Source: [Clostridium] leptum DSM 753
Lineage (GTDB): Bacteria; Bacillota; Clostridia; Oscillospirales; Acutalibacteraceae
Direction of reading: 5' to 3'
NCBI GenBank assembly: GCA_000154345.1
Contig: DS480343.1
Span: 104,689-168,688, forward strand
DNA length: 64,000 nt
The translations under genes were made by a program, and so were the position numbers. This document shows, in pieces, positions 24,356 to 32,719 of the stretch. Every line of letters begins with the position of its first letter. Positions within the stretch are counted from its first letter, which is position 1. The notes below the pieces were generated by a model. It made no database searches. It was not told where the DNA came from and saw only the letters and a list, made by a program, of their open reading frames with translations.

Positions 24356-25481
24356 AGAAATGGTATCCCTATTGGGGCTGGGGTGTATGCGCTTTCCCCA
24401 TGAAACTCCGGGCAGCGACGACATCGACGTGGAAAAGGCGGAAAAGATGATCGATTACGCCATCAAGCACGGCGTCAATTACTTTGATACCGCCTATCCT
24501 TATCACGGGCATCAGTCTGAGCCTTTTTTGGGCCAGGCAATGAAAAAATACCCGAGAGAAAGCTTCTACCTTGCCAGCAAGCTTCCCATGTGGTATTTGA
24601 AAAAGGAAGCGGATGTGGCACGCTATTTTGAGGAGCAGCTGGAGCGCTGCCAGGTGGAATATTTTGATTTTTACCTGTGCCACGCCATGAATGAGGAACG
24701 GTTCCAGATGCTTCAGGAATATCATATTTTCGAGAAGCTGGCGGAATATAAAAAGCAAGGGAAAATCCGGCATATCGGCTTTTCCTTCCACGATTCCCCG
24801 GAGGTGCTGGAGAAGATTTGCAGCGCCTATCCCTGGGAGTTTGCGCAAATCCAGCTGAACTATGTGGACTGGGATTTTCAGGACGCTAAAGCCCAGTATG
24901 AAATTTTAGAACGGCACGGTCTCCCGGCGATTATTATGGAGCCGGTGCGGGGCGGCGCTCTGGCGGATTTGGGCGAGGGGCCGAACCAAGTGCTGAAGCG
25001 GGCTGATCAAAAGGCCAGCATCGCCTCCTGGGCGATCCGCTACGCGGCCTCTCTGCCCAATGTGCTGACCGTGCTCAGCGGTATGTCTACTGACGAGCAG
25101 CTTGCGGATAATATCCAGACAATGACGGACTTTCAGCCCTTATCGGCGGATGAGAGAGAAGTCCTGGAGAATGCTCTGGAAATTTACCGCAGAAATGTTC
25201 TCATTCCATGCACCGGCTGCCGTTACTGCATCGATTGCCCGGTAGGGATCGATATTCCTTCCATTTTCCGGCTTTACAACCATTTTTCCATGAACCGGCA
25301 TACCCTCAACAAGCCGGAAAATGAGTTTTTAGCGGATTATCAGAAAATTGAGGAATCCTGCCGGGCTGACCAATGCATCGGCTGTCAGAATTGCGTTTCT
25401 CATTGCCCCCAGAGCATCCAGGTTCCTGAAGAGCTTGCAAAGATTGCGGCTTTTGTCTCAGGACTGGAAAAAAACGAATGA
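24327..25481 (+). CDS. aldo/keto reductase with C-terminal iron-sulfur domain
   Basis: A 384-residue enzyme. The TIM-barrel part (about 1-285) has the catalytic tetrad in YFDTAYPYHG (Asp, Tyr), YLASKLP (Lys) and FYLCHAM (His). The C-terminal part (about 290-380) has two cysteine clusters, CTGCRYCIDCP and CIGCQNCVSHCP, the layout of a ferredoxin-like 4Fe-4S domain. This subgroup is common in anaerobes; it probably reduces a carbonyl using iron-sulfur electron delivery or NAD(P)H, but the substrate is unknown. Translation is coupled to the DUF1893 gene. A hairpin terminator follows. Confidence 0.88.
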   Translation: MEQRKMKGTEEMVSLLGLGCMRFPHETPGSDDIDVEKAEKMIDYAIKHGVNYFDTAYPYHGHQSEPFLGQAMKKYPRESFYLASKLPMWYLKKEADVARYFEEQLERCQVEYFDFYLCHAMNEERFQMLQEYHIFEKLAEYKKQGKIRHIGFSFHDSPEVLEKICSAYPWEFAQIQLNYVDWDFQDAKAQYEILERHGLPAIIMEPVRGGALADLGEGPNQVLKRADQKASIASWAIRYAASLPNVLTVLSGMSTDEQLADNIQTMTDFQPLSADEREVLENALEIYRRNVLIPCTGCRYCIDCPVGIDIPSIFRLYNHFSMNRHTLNKPENEFLADYQKIEESCRADQCIGCQNCVSHCPQSIQVPEELAKIAAFVSGLEKNE

Positions 25482-25493
25482 ATTCTATTTGCT

Positions 25494-25534
25494 CCCCTGG
25501 CACGCCGGAAATTAGGCGTACCAGGGGTTCTTTT
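25494..25534 (+). terminator. intrinsic terminator after the aldo/keto reductase
   Basis: Stem CCCCTGG-x-ACGCC with GGCGT-x-CCAGGGG (25494-25506, 25515-25527), one internal mismatch, and a T-rich tail. Confidence 0.8.
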
Positions 25535-25976
25535 ATAGAGAAAGCGCTGTAGGCGAGAATAGAAAAGTCCTGTCAAAGGGCGTTCCTCTCACACGGTGCG
25601 GGGATCGAAATGCTGGCAGCAGCTTTTTAGGATAGGCTGGCGGGTGAAAGCGTCATCCAAGCATTGGATTTCTATAATATGCGAGAACTGGTGCTGCAAA
25701 GCTTCATTCCGGTGTGCGCCTGAGGCTCCTGGCGGGAAGAAAGCTTGATAATCCGCCCATATGCAAAAGGCCCCCGGCTTTCCGGGGGCCTTTTGCATAT
25801 GGGCGGATTACACGGCAGAGCTCCTCTGATACGCTGCGGCCGGTAGGTCTTTAACAGAGATTTTCAAAATTGCCCCCAAGGGAAATCTTTTCAAAATGTT
25901 CATAGACTTTTCATAGCTTTTTTCTAAGAACGGAATATAATACTTAAATACCTTAATAGTTAACGAGGTGAATATT
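25535..25976. other. intergenic region with a 29-base perfect palindrome
   Basis: No gene is seen. It contains the exceptional inverted repeat at 25749-25810 and the AT-rich promoter zone of the MarR gene, with TATAAT at 25936-25941 and closely spaced TTAA repeats between it and the start codon that could form a MarR operator (weak). Confidence 0.5.
25749..25810. repeat. 29-base perfect inverted repeat, probable bidirectional terminator
   Basis: Arms 25749-25777 and 25782-25810 are exact reverse complements around a CTTT loop. The core AAAAGGCCCCCGG/CCGGGGGCCTTTT looks like an ordinary bidirectional terminator, but pairing continues for another 16 bases on each side. Confidence 0.8.
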
Positions 25977-26456
25977 ATGCCGGAATCTACTGTGCGTACG
26001 GAAAGGCTTTTGGAGTCCTTGACCAATATGCACCATGTTTTCCGCTGCCTGCCGCCAACAGGCGTGATCAACAAAGGAGAATTTTATGTTTTGCAACATG
26101 TTTTCCAGCAGATGGACAGAAAGGGTGTGAATTATGTTACGCCGACCGAGCTGAGCGAGGTCATGGAGGTGACGAAGCCGGCGATCAGCAAAATGCTGAA
26201 TGTTTTAGAGGATAAAGGATATATTGAAAGACAGCAGGATTCTAAGGACCGGCGGGCCGTTTATGTAACCCTGACTGAAAAAGGGCAAGGCGTACGAGAG
26301 GAATCAATGAAAATCGTGAGAGAGGCTGTGAACCGGATTATCCGGCAGATGGGAGATCAGGCCGCAGACCGGCTGATTGATGCGCTGCAGGACCTGCTGC
26401 TGGCTGTGAGACAGTGTTATCCTCACGATAGGAGCCCGAGGGAGGAGCAAGAATGA
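25977..26456 (+). CDS. MarR-family repressor of the downstream ABC exporter
   Basis: A 159-residue winged-helix regulator. The core helix-turn-helix is YVTPTELSEVMEVTKPAISKMLNVLEDKGYIER (about residues 50-85, quoted as TELSEVMEVTKPAISKML), followed by the wing QDSKDRRAVYVTLTEKG. Dimerising helices flank it. ATG 25977 is chosen, with GAGGTG upstream; GTG 25968 lies within that site. Its stop overlaps the first exporter gene (ATGA), so repressor and transporter share a transcript, the usual autoregulated drug-efflux arrangement. The inducer is unknown. Confidence 0.9.
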   Translation: MPESTVRTERLLESLTNMHHVFRCLPPTGVINKGEFYVLQHVFQQMDRKGVNYVTPTELSEVMEVTKPAISKMLNVLEDKGYIERQQDSKDRRAVYVTLTEKGQGVREESMKIVREAVNRIIRQMGDQAADRLIDALQDLLLAVRQCYPHDRSPREEQE

Positions 26457-28606
26457 GAAAAATAGCAAGCTACTTACGAAGATTTTTCTTACCGGTTTTA
26501 GGAATCGTGGCGCTTCTGGTGATCCAGGCGGTGTGCGATTTGTCACTTCCGGATTACACCAGTAAAATCGTCAATGTGGGGATCCAGCAGGGGGGGATTG
26601 AAAATCCCGCGCCGGAGCAGATCCGGCAAAGCGAGATGGAAAAGCTTTTACTGCTGGTGCCTGAAGAAAGCCGGGACGCCGTGCTGGAAAAATACACCCT
26701 GAATACAGAAAAGGATCCAGCGGTATATGAGCAGAAGCGGCTCAGCGGAAAAGAGCAGGAGGACTTAAACGGCATTCTGGAAAAGCCGATTTTCCTGGTT
26801 TATATGCTGGAAAGCGGGCAGGTGGAAGGGATGCCCGGCGAAATTACGCCTGAAATCCTCCAAGGCATGGAGGCCCAGGGAATCTCGCTGGATCAGGTTA
26901 TGGATGAATTAGACCAGAAGCTGGGCGAGATGGAGGGCAGCATTCTGACCCAGAGCGACATCCTGTATGTACAGCAGGAGTATGAGGCTCTGGGCGTGGA
27001 CGTGGGCGCGATTCAGATCCAGTATATTGTGATCACCGGCCTGAAAATGCTGGGCCTGGCCCTGGCAGCCATGCTGGCCACCATCATCGTGACGCTTTTG
27101 GCTTCACGGACTGCGGCGGGCGTGGCGAAGAACCTGAGAAATGATGTGTTCCAAAAGGTGGTAAGCTTTTCTAACCAAGAATTTGAGAAATTCTCCACCG
27201 CCTCTCTCATCACCAGAAGCACCAACGATATCCAGCAGATTCAGATGCTTTTAGTGCTGCTTTTGAGAATCGTTTTTTACGCTCCCATCGTGGCGGTGGG
27301 CGGATGCGTCATGGCCTTGCAAAAGAATAGCTCCATGTTCTGGGTCATCGGCGTGGCGGTGGTAGCCGTGCTCAGCCTTGTGGTAGTGCTCTTCAGTATT
27401 ACGATGCCTCGATTCAAGCTGATGCAGAAGCTGGTGGATAAGCTGAACCTGGTTTCCCGGGAGATCCTGTCGGGCTTGTGGGTAATCCGGGCCTTCGGCA
27501 CCCAAAAATATGAGGAAAAGCGTTTTGATGGGGTTAATAGGGATTTGACCAAAACCAACCTGTTCGTCAACCGGGTGATGACCTGCATGATGCCGGCTAT
27601 GATGCTGACCATGAACGCGGTCACTGTGCTGATCGTTTGGGTCGGCGCGGATAAAATTAACGCCGGCGGGATGCAGGTAGGCGATTTGATGGCGTTTATC
27701 CAGTACACCATGCAGATTGTCATGTCCTTCCTGATGATCTCTATGATGTCTATTATGCTCCCCAGGGCCACTGTATCTGCCAACCGTATTCAGGAGGTCT
27801 TGGAGACAGAGGTGGAAATTGCAGACCCCGCAAGGCCGGAGGGCTTTGTCCCGTCGAAAACTGGAGAAGTAGAATTTCAGGATGTGTCCTTCCGGTATCC
27901 GGGCGCGGATGAGGATGTTTTGGAAAACATTACCTTTACAGCCAAGAAAGGGGAAACCACGGCGTTTATCGGTTCTACCGGCAGCGGCAAATCTACCCTG
28001 ATCAATCTAATCCCCCGGTTTTACGACGTGACCAAGGGAAGGATACTGGTAAACGGCCGGGATGTGCGGGATGTGACCCAGCATGAGCTGCGTGCCAGAA
28101 TCGGTTACGTCCCTCAAAAGGGCGTGCTGTTTTCCGGAACCATTGAATCCAATCTGAAATACGGCGGAGATTCCATCAGCGACCGGGATATGGAGCAGGC
28201 AGCCCAGATCGCTCAAGCGACGGAATTTATCGGCGCTAAGCCCGATGGTTACCAATCGGAGATTTCCCAGGGAGGCGGGAACGTGTCTGGCGGGCAGAAG
28301 CAAAGGCTTTCCATCGCCAGAGCCATTGCCAAGCATCCGGAGATTTATATCTTTGACGACAGCTTTTCCGCCCTGGACTATAAGACGGATGTGGCACTGC
28401 GAAAGGAATTGAAGGAGAAAACCGCCGGCGCCACGGTGCTGATCGTAGCCCAGCGGATCAGTACGATTCTCCACGCAGAGCAGATTATCGTGCTGGACGA
28501 AGGGAAAATCGTAGGAAAGGGCACTCACGAAGAGCTGCTGCAAAGCTGCGAGGTATACCAGCAGATCGCCTTATCTCAGCTGTCAAAGGAGGAATTGGGC
28601 AAATGA
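26453..28606 (+). CDS. ABC exporter half, degenerate-site subunit with extracellular insert
   Basis: A 717-residue half-transporter (membrane domain plus ATPase) that pairs with the next gene. Between TM1 and TM2 (about residues 45-185) it carries a Glu-rich extracellular insert of about 140 residues that explains its length. The ATPase has a normal Walker A (IGSTGSGKSTL) and signature VSGGQKQRLSIARA. But Walker B ends FDDS, with Asp instead of the catalytic Glu, and the switch is VAQRIST, with Gln instead of His. That is the non-hydrolysing site of heterodimeric exporters such as BmrCD or LmrCD types. It overlaps MarR and the partner gene by four bases each. Confidence 0.9.
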   Translation: MRKIASYLRRFFLPVLGIVALLVIQAVCDLSLPDYTSKIVNVGIQQGGIENPAPEQIRQSEMEKLLLLVPEESRDAVLEKYTLNTEKDPAVYEQKRLSGKEQEDLNGILEKPIFLVYMLESGQVEGMPGEITPEILQGMEAQGISLDQVMDELDQKLGEMEGSILTQSDILYVQQEYEALGVDVGAIQIQYIVITGLKMLGLALAAMLATIIVTLLASRTAAGVAKNLRNDVFQKVVSFSNQEFEKFSTASLITRSTNDIQQIQMLLVLLLRIVFYAPIVAVGGCVMALQKNSSMFWVIGVAVVAVLSLVVVLFSITMPRFKLMQKLVDKLNLVSREILSGLWVIRAFGTQKYEEKRFDGVNRDLTKTNLFVNRVMTCMMPAMMLTMNAVTVLIVWVGADKINAGGMQVGDLMAFIQYTMQIVMSFLMISMMSIMLPRATVSANRIQEVLETEVEIADPARPEGFVPSKTGEVEFQDVSFRYPGADEDVLENITFTAKKGETTAFIGSTGSGKSTLINLIPRFYDVTKGRILVNGRDVRDVTQHELRARIGYVPQKGVLFSGTIESNLKYGGDSISDRDMEQAAQIAQATEFIGAKPDGYQSEISQGGGNVSGGQKQRLSIARAIAKHPEIYIFDDSFSALDYKTDVALRKELKEKTAGATVLIVAQRISTILHAEQIIVLDEGKIVGKGTHEELLQSCEVYQQIALSQLSKEELGK

Positions 28607-30444
28607 GCAGGACACCTACAAAACGAAGAGGCCCAATGGGCGGCCACGGCGGCATGGGGATGTCTGTGGAAAAGGCCAAGGACTTCAAAGGTACGATGAA
28701 AACCCTTTGGAGTTATCTCTCAAACTATAAATTCGCGATTATTCTGGTGGCGGTTTTCGCCATTGGAAGCACCATCTTCTCTATTGTCGGGCCTAAAATT
28801 TTGGGGAACGCCACCACTGAGCTGTTTAACGGCCTGATGGATAAACTCCAGGGAGGCTCCGGTATCAATTTCGGAAAAATCGGGGAAATCCTGCTGTTTC
28901 TGATCGGCCTGTATGTGGTCAGCGCTTCGTTCAGCTTTATTCAGGGCTTTATCATGACGAATGTGTCTCAAAAGCTGACCTACCGCTTGCGGAAAAATAT
29001 TTCTGAGAAGATCGGCAGAATGCCTATGCGGTATTTTGACGGCCAGACCCACGGCGAGGTTCTTTCCAGAATTACCAACGATATCGATACCCTGAGCCAA
29101 AGCCTGAACCAGAGCATCACCCAGCTGATTACCAGCGCCACCATGCTGGTAGGAATTCTAGTGATGATGTTCTCCATCAACTGGATTATGACTCTGGTAT
29201 CCCTGCTGATTCTGCCCATTTCTTTGGGAATCATCACCAAGATCATTAAAAAATCCCAAAAGCACTTTAAGGCCCAGCAGGAATATTTAGGCCATGTCAA
29301 CGGCCAGGTGGAGGAAATCTATGGCGGGCATAACGTGGTGAAGGCCTTTAACAGCGAAAAAAAGGTTACCGAGGAATTTCAAAAAGCCAACGAGGTGCTC
29401 TACGGTTCCGCCTGGAAAAGCCAGTTTTTGTCCGGTATGATGATGCCGATTATGAATTTTGTCAGCAATGTGGGCTATGTGGCCGTGGCGGTCCTCGGCG
29501 GCGTGTTCTCAATTCAGGGAATCATTACGGTGGGCAATATCCAGTCCTTTATCCAGTATAATAAGATGTTTACCCAGCCGATTCAGCAGATCGCCCAGGT
29601 GAGCAACCTGTTCCAGTCTACAGCCGCGGCTGCGGAGCGGGTGTTCGAGTTTCTGGACGAGGCGGAAGAGGATCAAACGGTCGAAAACCCGGTTTCCATC
29701 ATCAACCGTCCGGGTGATGTGGAGTTTGAGAATGTCAAATTCGGTTATCTGTCTAATAAAACCATCATCAATGATTTCAGCGCCCATGTGAAGGCCGGAC
29801 AAAAGGTGGCTATCGTAGGGCCTACCGGCGCGGGAAAAACCACCATGGTGAAGCTGCTGATGCGGTTTTACGATGTCAGCGGCGGCGCGATTTTGGTAGG
29901 CGGCGACGATATCCGGCGGTTCAACCGGGAAGAGCTGCGGCAGATGTTCGGTATGGTGCTTCAGGATACCTGGCTGTTTAACGGCACCATTATGGAGAAT
30001 ATCCGCTACGGCCGGCTGGACGCCACCGACGAGGAGGTAATCGAGGCGGCGAAAGCGGCGCATGTGCATCACTTCATCAAGACCTTGCCCGACGGCTATA
30101 ATATGGTGCTGAATGAGGAGGGAACCAATGTATCCCAAGGCCAGAAGCAGCTTTTGACCATCGCCAGGGCGATTTTGGCAGATCCCAAGATTCTGATTCT
30201 GGATGAAGCCACCAGCTCGGTGGATACCCGGACGGAAATCAGAATCCAGAAAGCCATGGATAATCTGATGAAGGGCCGGACCAGCTTTGTCATCGCCCAC
30301 CGGCTTTCTACAATCCGTGACGCGGACCTGATCCTTGTGATGAAGGACGGAGATATCGTGGAGCAAGGCACTCACGAGGAGCTGCTGCTGAAAAACGGCT
30401 TTTACGCTGAGCTGTATAACTCACAGTTTGAAGAAGCGGTGTAG
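28603..30444 (+). CDS. ABC exporter half, catalytic-site subunit
   Basis: A 613-residue partner of the previous gene: a Gly/Met-rich start (MGGHGGMGMSVEKAK), six membrane helices (about 35-335) and an ATPase (about 375-610). Walker A is GPTGAGKTTM. Walker B ends LDEATSS with the catalytic Glu, and the switch His is present in VIAHRLST. The signature is VSQGQKQLLTIARA, a deviating C-loop (SQGQ for SGGQ). Together with the degenerate partner this gives one active and one inactive ATP site, the heterodimer rule. The likely role is drug, peptide or lipid export; the substrate is unknown. ATGA overlap with the upstream gene. Confidence 0.92.
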   Translation: MSRTPTKRRGPMGGHGGMGMSVEKAKDFKGTMKTLWSYLSNYKFAIILVAVFAIGSTIFSIVGPKILGNATTELFNGLMDKLQGGSGINFGKIGEILLFLIGLYVVSASFSFIQGFIMTNVSQKLTYRLRKNISEKIGRMPMRYFDGQTHGEVLSRITNDIDTLSQSLNQSITQLITSATMLVGILVMMFSINWIMTLVSLLILPISLGIITKIIKKSQKHFKAQQEYLGHVNGQVEEIYGGHNVVKAFNSEKKVTEEFQKANEVLYGSAWKSQFLSGMMMPIMNFVSNVGYVAVAVLGGVFSIQGIITVGNIQSFIQYNKMFTQPIQQIAQVSNLFQSTAAAAERVFEFLDEAEEDQTVENPVSIINRPGDVEFENVKFGYLSNKTIINDFSAHVKAGQKVAIVGPTGAGKTTMVKLLMRFYDVSGGAILVGGDDIRRFNREELRQMFGMVLQDTWLFNGTIMENIRYGRLDATDEEVIEAAKAAHVHHFIKTLPDGYNMVLNEEGTNVSQGQKQLLTIARAILADPKILILDEATSSVDTRTEIRIQKAMDNLMKGRTSFVIAHRLSTIRDADLILVMKDGDIVEQGTHEELLLKNGFYAELYNSQFEEAV

Positions 30445-30448
30445 GATG

Positions 30449-30486
30449 AAAAATTCCCGGGGCGAATGCTTGCCCCGGGAATTTTT
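30449..30486. terminator. bidirectional intrinsic terminator after the ABC cassette
   Basis: A perfect 15-base stem from A5 to T5 (30449-30463, 30472-30486, core TTCCCGGGGC) and an 8-base loop. Confidence 0.9.
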
Positions 30487-30832
30487 CTCAAAAACAGCGA
30501 ACAATAATGGGAGGACAAAGCCGCGCGGCTTTACAGGTGCGGACTAACGGGGGCAGACGGAATTTGCCTTTGCTCTAATATGTAAGTTTGGCCTGAAAAT
30601 GGGCCGCCTTTTGCGGAGGCTGCGCCTGCGCTCCCGTGTTTTCAGCAGCGTTTTTTGGCGCCCTTACAAAAAAGCCGGGCTTCCCGATAGGCGCGCCGGC
30701 GATCGAAGCCGGGAACCGTAGACAGCCAGCTTTCCCGCGGAAAACAAGGAAATATGGTTTCCCTCTTTTCTTTGCGGCGGTTTTCCTGTATAATATAGTC
30801 ACTAGTACTAAAAAAAGAGCAGGTAGCTAAGT
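30487..30832. other. intergenic region before the ADP-ribosylglycohydrolase
   Basis: No gene is supported. A perfect TATAAT at 30789-30794 gives a likely start near 30801, but no clear -35 precedes it; ACTAGTACT follows at the expected start site. Confidence 0.45.
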
Positions 30833-31645
30833 ATGTATGGTGCAATATTGGGCGATATTGCCGGCTCGAAATATGAGTTCAGCCGGCCCGAAAAATTTGA
30901 TCCCTGGAAAGTGAAAATATTCTCAAATGATTGCTGTTTTACCGATGATACGGTCATGACAATCGCCACCAAGTACGCGGTTTTAAAAGGAGTTCCCTAT
31001 GCCAAGGCTTACGGCGTATTTGGAAGGAAGTACCCGAATGTGGGTTATGGAACCATGTTCAAAAGATGGATTGACAGCTATTGTGAGCGCGGATATAATA
31101 GCTACGGTAATGGCTCTGCTATGCGGGTCAGTTTCATCGGCGAACATTTTGACACCCTGAAAAAAGTGGAGGATGAAGCACAGAAAAGCGCGCTCTGCAC
31201 GCACAACCATCCGGAGGGGGTCAAGGGCGCCCAGGTGATCGCGGGCTGCGGCTATCTGGCGAAAAACGGCGCTTCCAAAAAGGAAATCAAAAGCTATGTC
31301 CAGAAAAAATTCGGATACTCCTTGAACAAGCGGCTCAGCTTTTACAGGGTATTTTCAAGGTTTGATATGTCCTGTCAGAAATCAGTGCCCTTGGCGCTTC
31401 AATGCTTTTTAGAGAGCGATTCCTGGGAGGAATGTATCCGCAATGTGTTCAGCGTTCGGTGCGATACCGATACCATCGGCGCTATCGCCGGCGGCATTGC
31501 GGACGCTTATTTTCATGGTACTGGCTTCGACGAAGACGCCCTTTTAAGGCAGTTTTTGATTAAGCCTAACAAATTTGGCGCTATGGATCCCTTTTTGTAC
31601 CAATGGGCCATAGCAAAACAGGAAGAAAGTGGTGAGCCATCATAA
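30833..31645 (+). CDS. ADP-ribosylglycohydrolase (DraG-type) family protein
   Basis: A 270-residue enzyme of the DraG/ARH fold that removes ADP-ribose from an arginine or other acceptor, or hydrolyses a related N-glycoside. Magnesium-binding motifs are all present. The N-terminal GAILGDIAGSKYEF and CCFTDDTVMTIA (about 35-47), the central YGNGSAMRVS (about 95-104) and the C-terminal RCDTDTIGAIAGGIADA (about 210-226) supply the Asp/Thr metal ligands. Length fits the single-domain family. A second gene begins at its stop codon. A cellular target is not known; the overlap suggests the two products act together. Confidence 0.9.
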   Translation: MYGAILGDIAGSKYEFSRPEKFDPWKVKIFSNDCCFTDDTVMTIATKYAVLKGVPYAKAYGVFGRKYPNVGYGTMFKRWIDSYCERGYNSYGNGSAMRVSFIGEHFDTLKKVEDEAQKSALCTHNHPEGVKGAQVIAGCGYLAKNGASKKEIKSYVQKKFGYSLNKRLSFYRVFSRFDMSCQKSVPLALQCFLESDSWEECIRNVFSVRCDTDTIGAIAGGIADAYFHGTGFDEDALLRQFLIKPNKFGAMDPFLYQWAIAKQEESGEPS

Positions 31646-32139
31646 CAGTTATCACTTACCAGTCAAAACGAGTCTTAAAAATAGTTCAATCCGGTAAGGT
31701 TTACCGGGCCCACCGCAACATCGGCATGGACCGGGCCTATTCCGCTTTAGTGGAAATTTTGGGGCTTCATTGCGAGTGCCCCATTTTCGGATGCCTTCGG
31801 TTTCGCCGCCAGTGTACAAACGGAAAGGTTTCCTCTTCAGCAAAGCTGGTGCTTAAGGTGCCGGATGAATGCGTTAAGCTGACGGAATATTCTGTTTGGG
31901 CTGATTTTATGTATCATATTCAGTATACTAAGCCTGCGGATTACACCATGGTAGCGGTAGACTCAGTGGAACAGCTTTCCCAGGCTCAGCTGGACAAAAT
32001 GATTCATTCCTTAAAAAAACAGCGCAGACCTCTTGCCTATCATTGCCCCCAAGCGATTTTAGAGGAGATCCGCCCCGAATGGCTGGTGGATTTCAGCCTC
32101 CACAACAAGGAAAGCTTTTGGCAGCGGCGCAAAGGATAA
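31642..32139 (+). CDS. DUF3841-like protein overlapping the glycohydrolase gene
   Basis: About 165 residues. The frame is coding well upstream of its first ATG (31726): TVITYQSKRVLKIVQSGKVY matches the start of DUF3841-like proteins, followed by AYSALVEILG, CPIFGCLRF and LVLKVPDECVKLTEYSVWADF in family order. No ATG, GTG, TTG or CTG exists between the in-frame stop at 31633 and 31726, so I place the start at ATA 31642, which overlaps the upstream TAA and lies five bases after GGTGAG. A non-standard start, or a single-base change from ATG, is therefore implied. Function unknown; family call is moderate. Confidence 0.6.
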   Translation: MTVITYQSKRVLKIVQSGKVYRAHRNIGMDRAYSALVEILGLHCECPIFGCLRFRRQCTNGKVSSSAKLVLKVPDECVKLTEYSVWADFMYHIQYTKPADYTMVAVDSVEQLSQAQLDKMIHSLKKQRRPLAYHCPQAILEEIRPEWLVDFSLHNKESFWQRRKG

Positions 32140-32151
32140 TATGATTATGAG

Positions 32152-32193
32152 ACCGTTCCAGGGCTTTGAGAGGAAAGCTTTGGGACGGTTTTT
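32152..32193 (+). terminator. intrinsic terminator after the DUF3841-like gene
   Basis: Stem ACCGTTCCA/TGGGACGGT (32152-32160, 32181-32189) with one G-T pair, followed by a T-run. Confidence 0.7.
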
Positions 32194-32233
32194 ATTTTCT
32201 CGTAAGTTTTTTATGGAATTTAGCGTTTTTCCC

Positions 32234-32262
32234 TTGACATTCGACTATAATTTGGATATAAT
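32234..32262 (+). promoter_or_regulatory. promoter of tRNA-Ser
   Basis: Perfect TTGACA (32234-32239) and TATAAT (32257-32262) with a 17-base spacer, 31 bases before the tRNA. Confidence 0.85.
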
Positions 32263-32293
32263 AATCAGGCGTTCTAAAAATACAATATTCTAT

Positions 32294-32386
32294 GGAGAGA
32301 TGTCCGAGCTGGTCGAAGGAGCACGACTGGAAATCGTGTAAGCCGTTAAAGCGGCTTCTGGGGTTCGAATCCCCATCTCTCCGCCA
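32294..32386 (+). tRNA. tRNA-Ser (anticodon GGA)
   Basis: A 93-base cloverleaf with acceptor stem GGAGAGA/TCTCTCC, discriminator G and encoded CCA. The anticodon loop CTGGAAA carries GGA (reads UCC/UCU). A long variable arm (GCCGTTAAAGCGGC) is as expected of serine tRNAs, and the T-loop is GGTTCGAATCC. Confidence 0.95.
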
Positions 32387-32389
32387 CGT

Positions 32390-32418
32390 CGGAGCAAAGC
32401 TTGTTTTGCTCCGTTTTT
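32390..32418 (+). terminator. intrinsic terminator of tRNA-Ser
   Basis: Stem CGGAGCAAA/TTTGCTCCG (32390-32398, 32405-32413) followed by T5. Confidence 0.85.
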
Positions 32419-32655
32419 CTTTGCAAGAAAAACATCCGCCCGCTTCCTTGCTCCTTCTCTTTCGCAAAAAGTCACGCTCGGCTTACCTGTTCGGTTGTAA
32501 ACGCCCTCACGACGGTTTGTTGTCGCTGCCAGCTTTTTGCGAGTCACAAGGGTTCCATCCCATCGCCAAAATGCTGAAAAAATCTTTTTTATGCGGCTCT
32601 TACAAATGAAATAGTCGGAGTGTCTTGCCTTTTTGCGAAAAAGAAGTGTTCGACT

Positions 32656-32696
32656 GCAAAATAAGCAGAGCCGTTAAATGGCTCTGCTTATTTTGC
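32656..32696. terminator. strong hairpin terminator upstream of the nuclease gene
   Basis: A 17-base perfect stem (32656-32672, 32680-32696) with core AAGCAGAGCC and a 7-base loop. It ends only 23 bases before the nuclease start codon, so the gene either lies on a weakly read-through transcript or has a promoter inside this region. Confidence 0.8.
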
Positions 32697-32719
32697 TTTG
32701 AAGAAAGGAGGTGGACAGC

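Larger units (their letters stand above)
32387..32719. other. spacer between tRNA-Ser and the nuclease gene
   Basis: Contains the tRNA terminator (32390-32418) and the terminator at 32656-32696, with nothing recognisable between. I saw no second copy of the tRNA 3' end that would mark an integration site. Confidence 0.5.
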
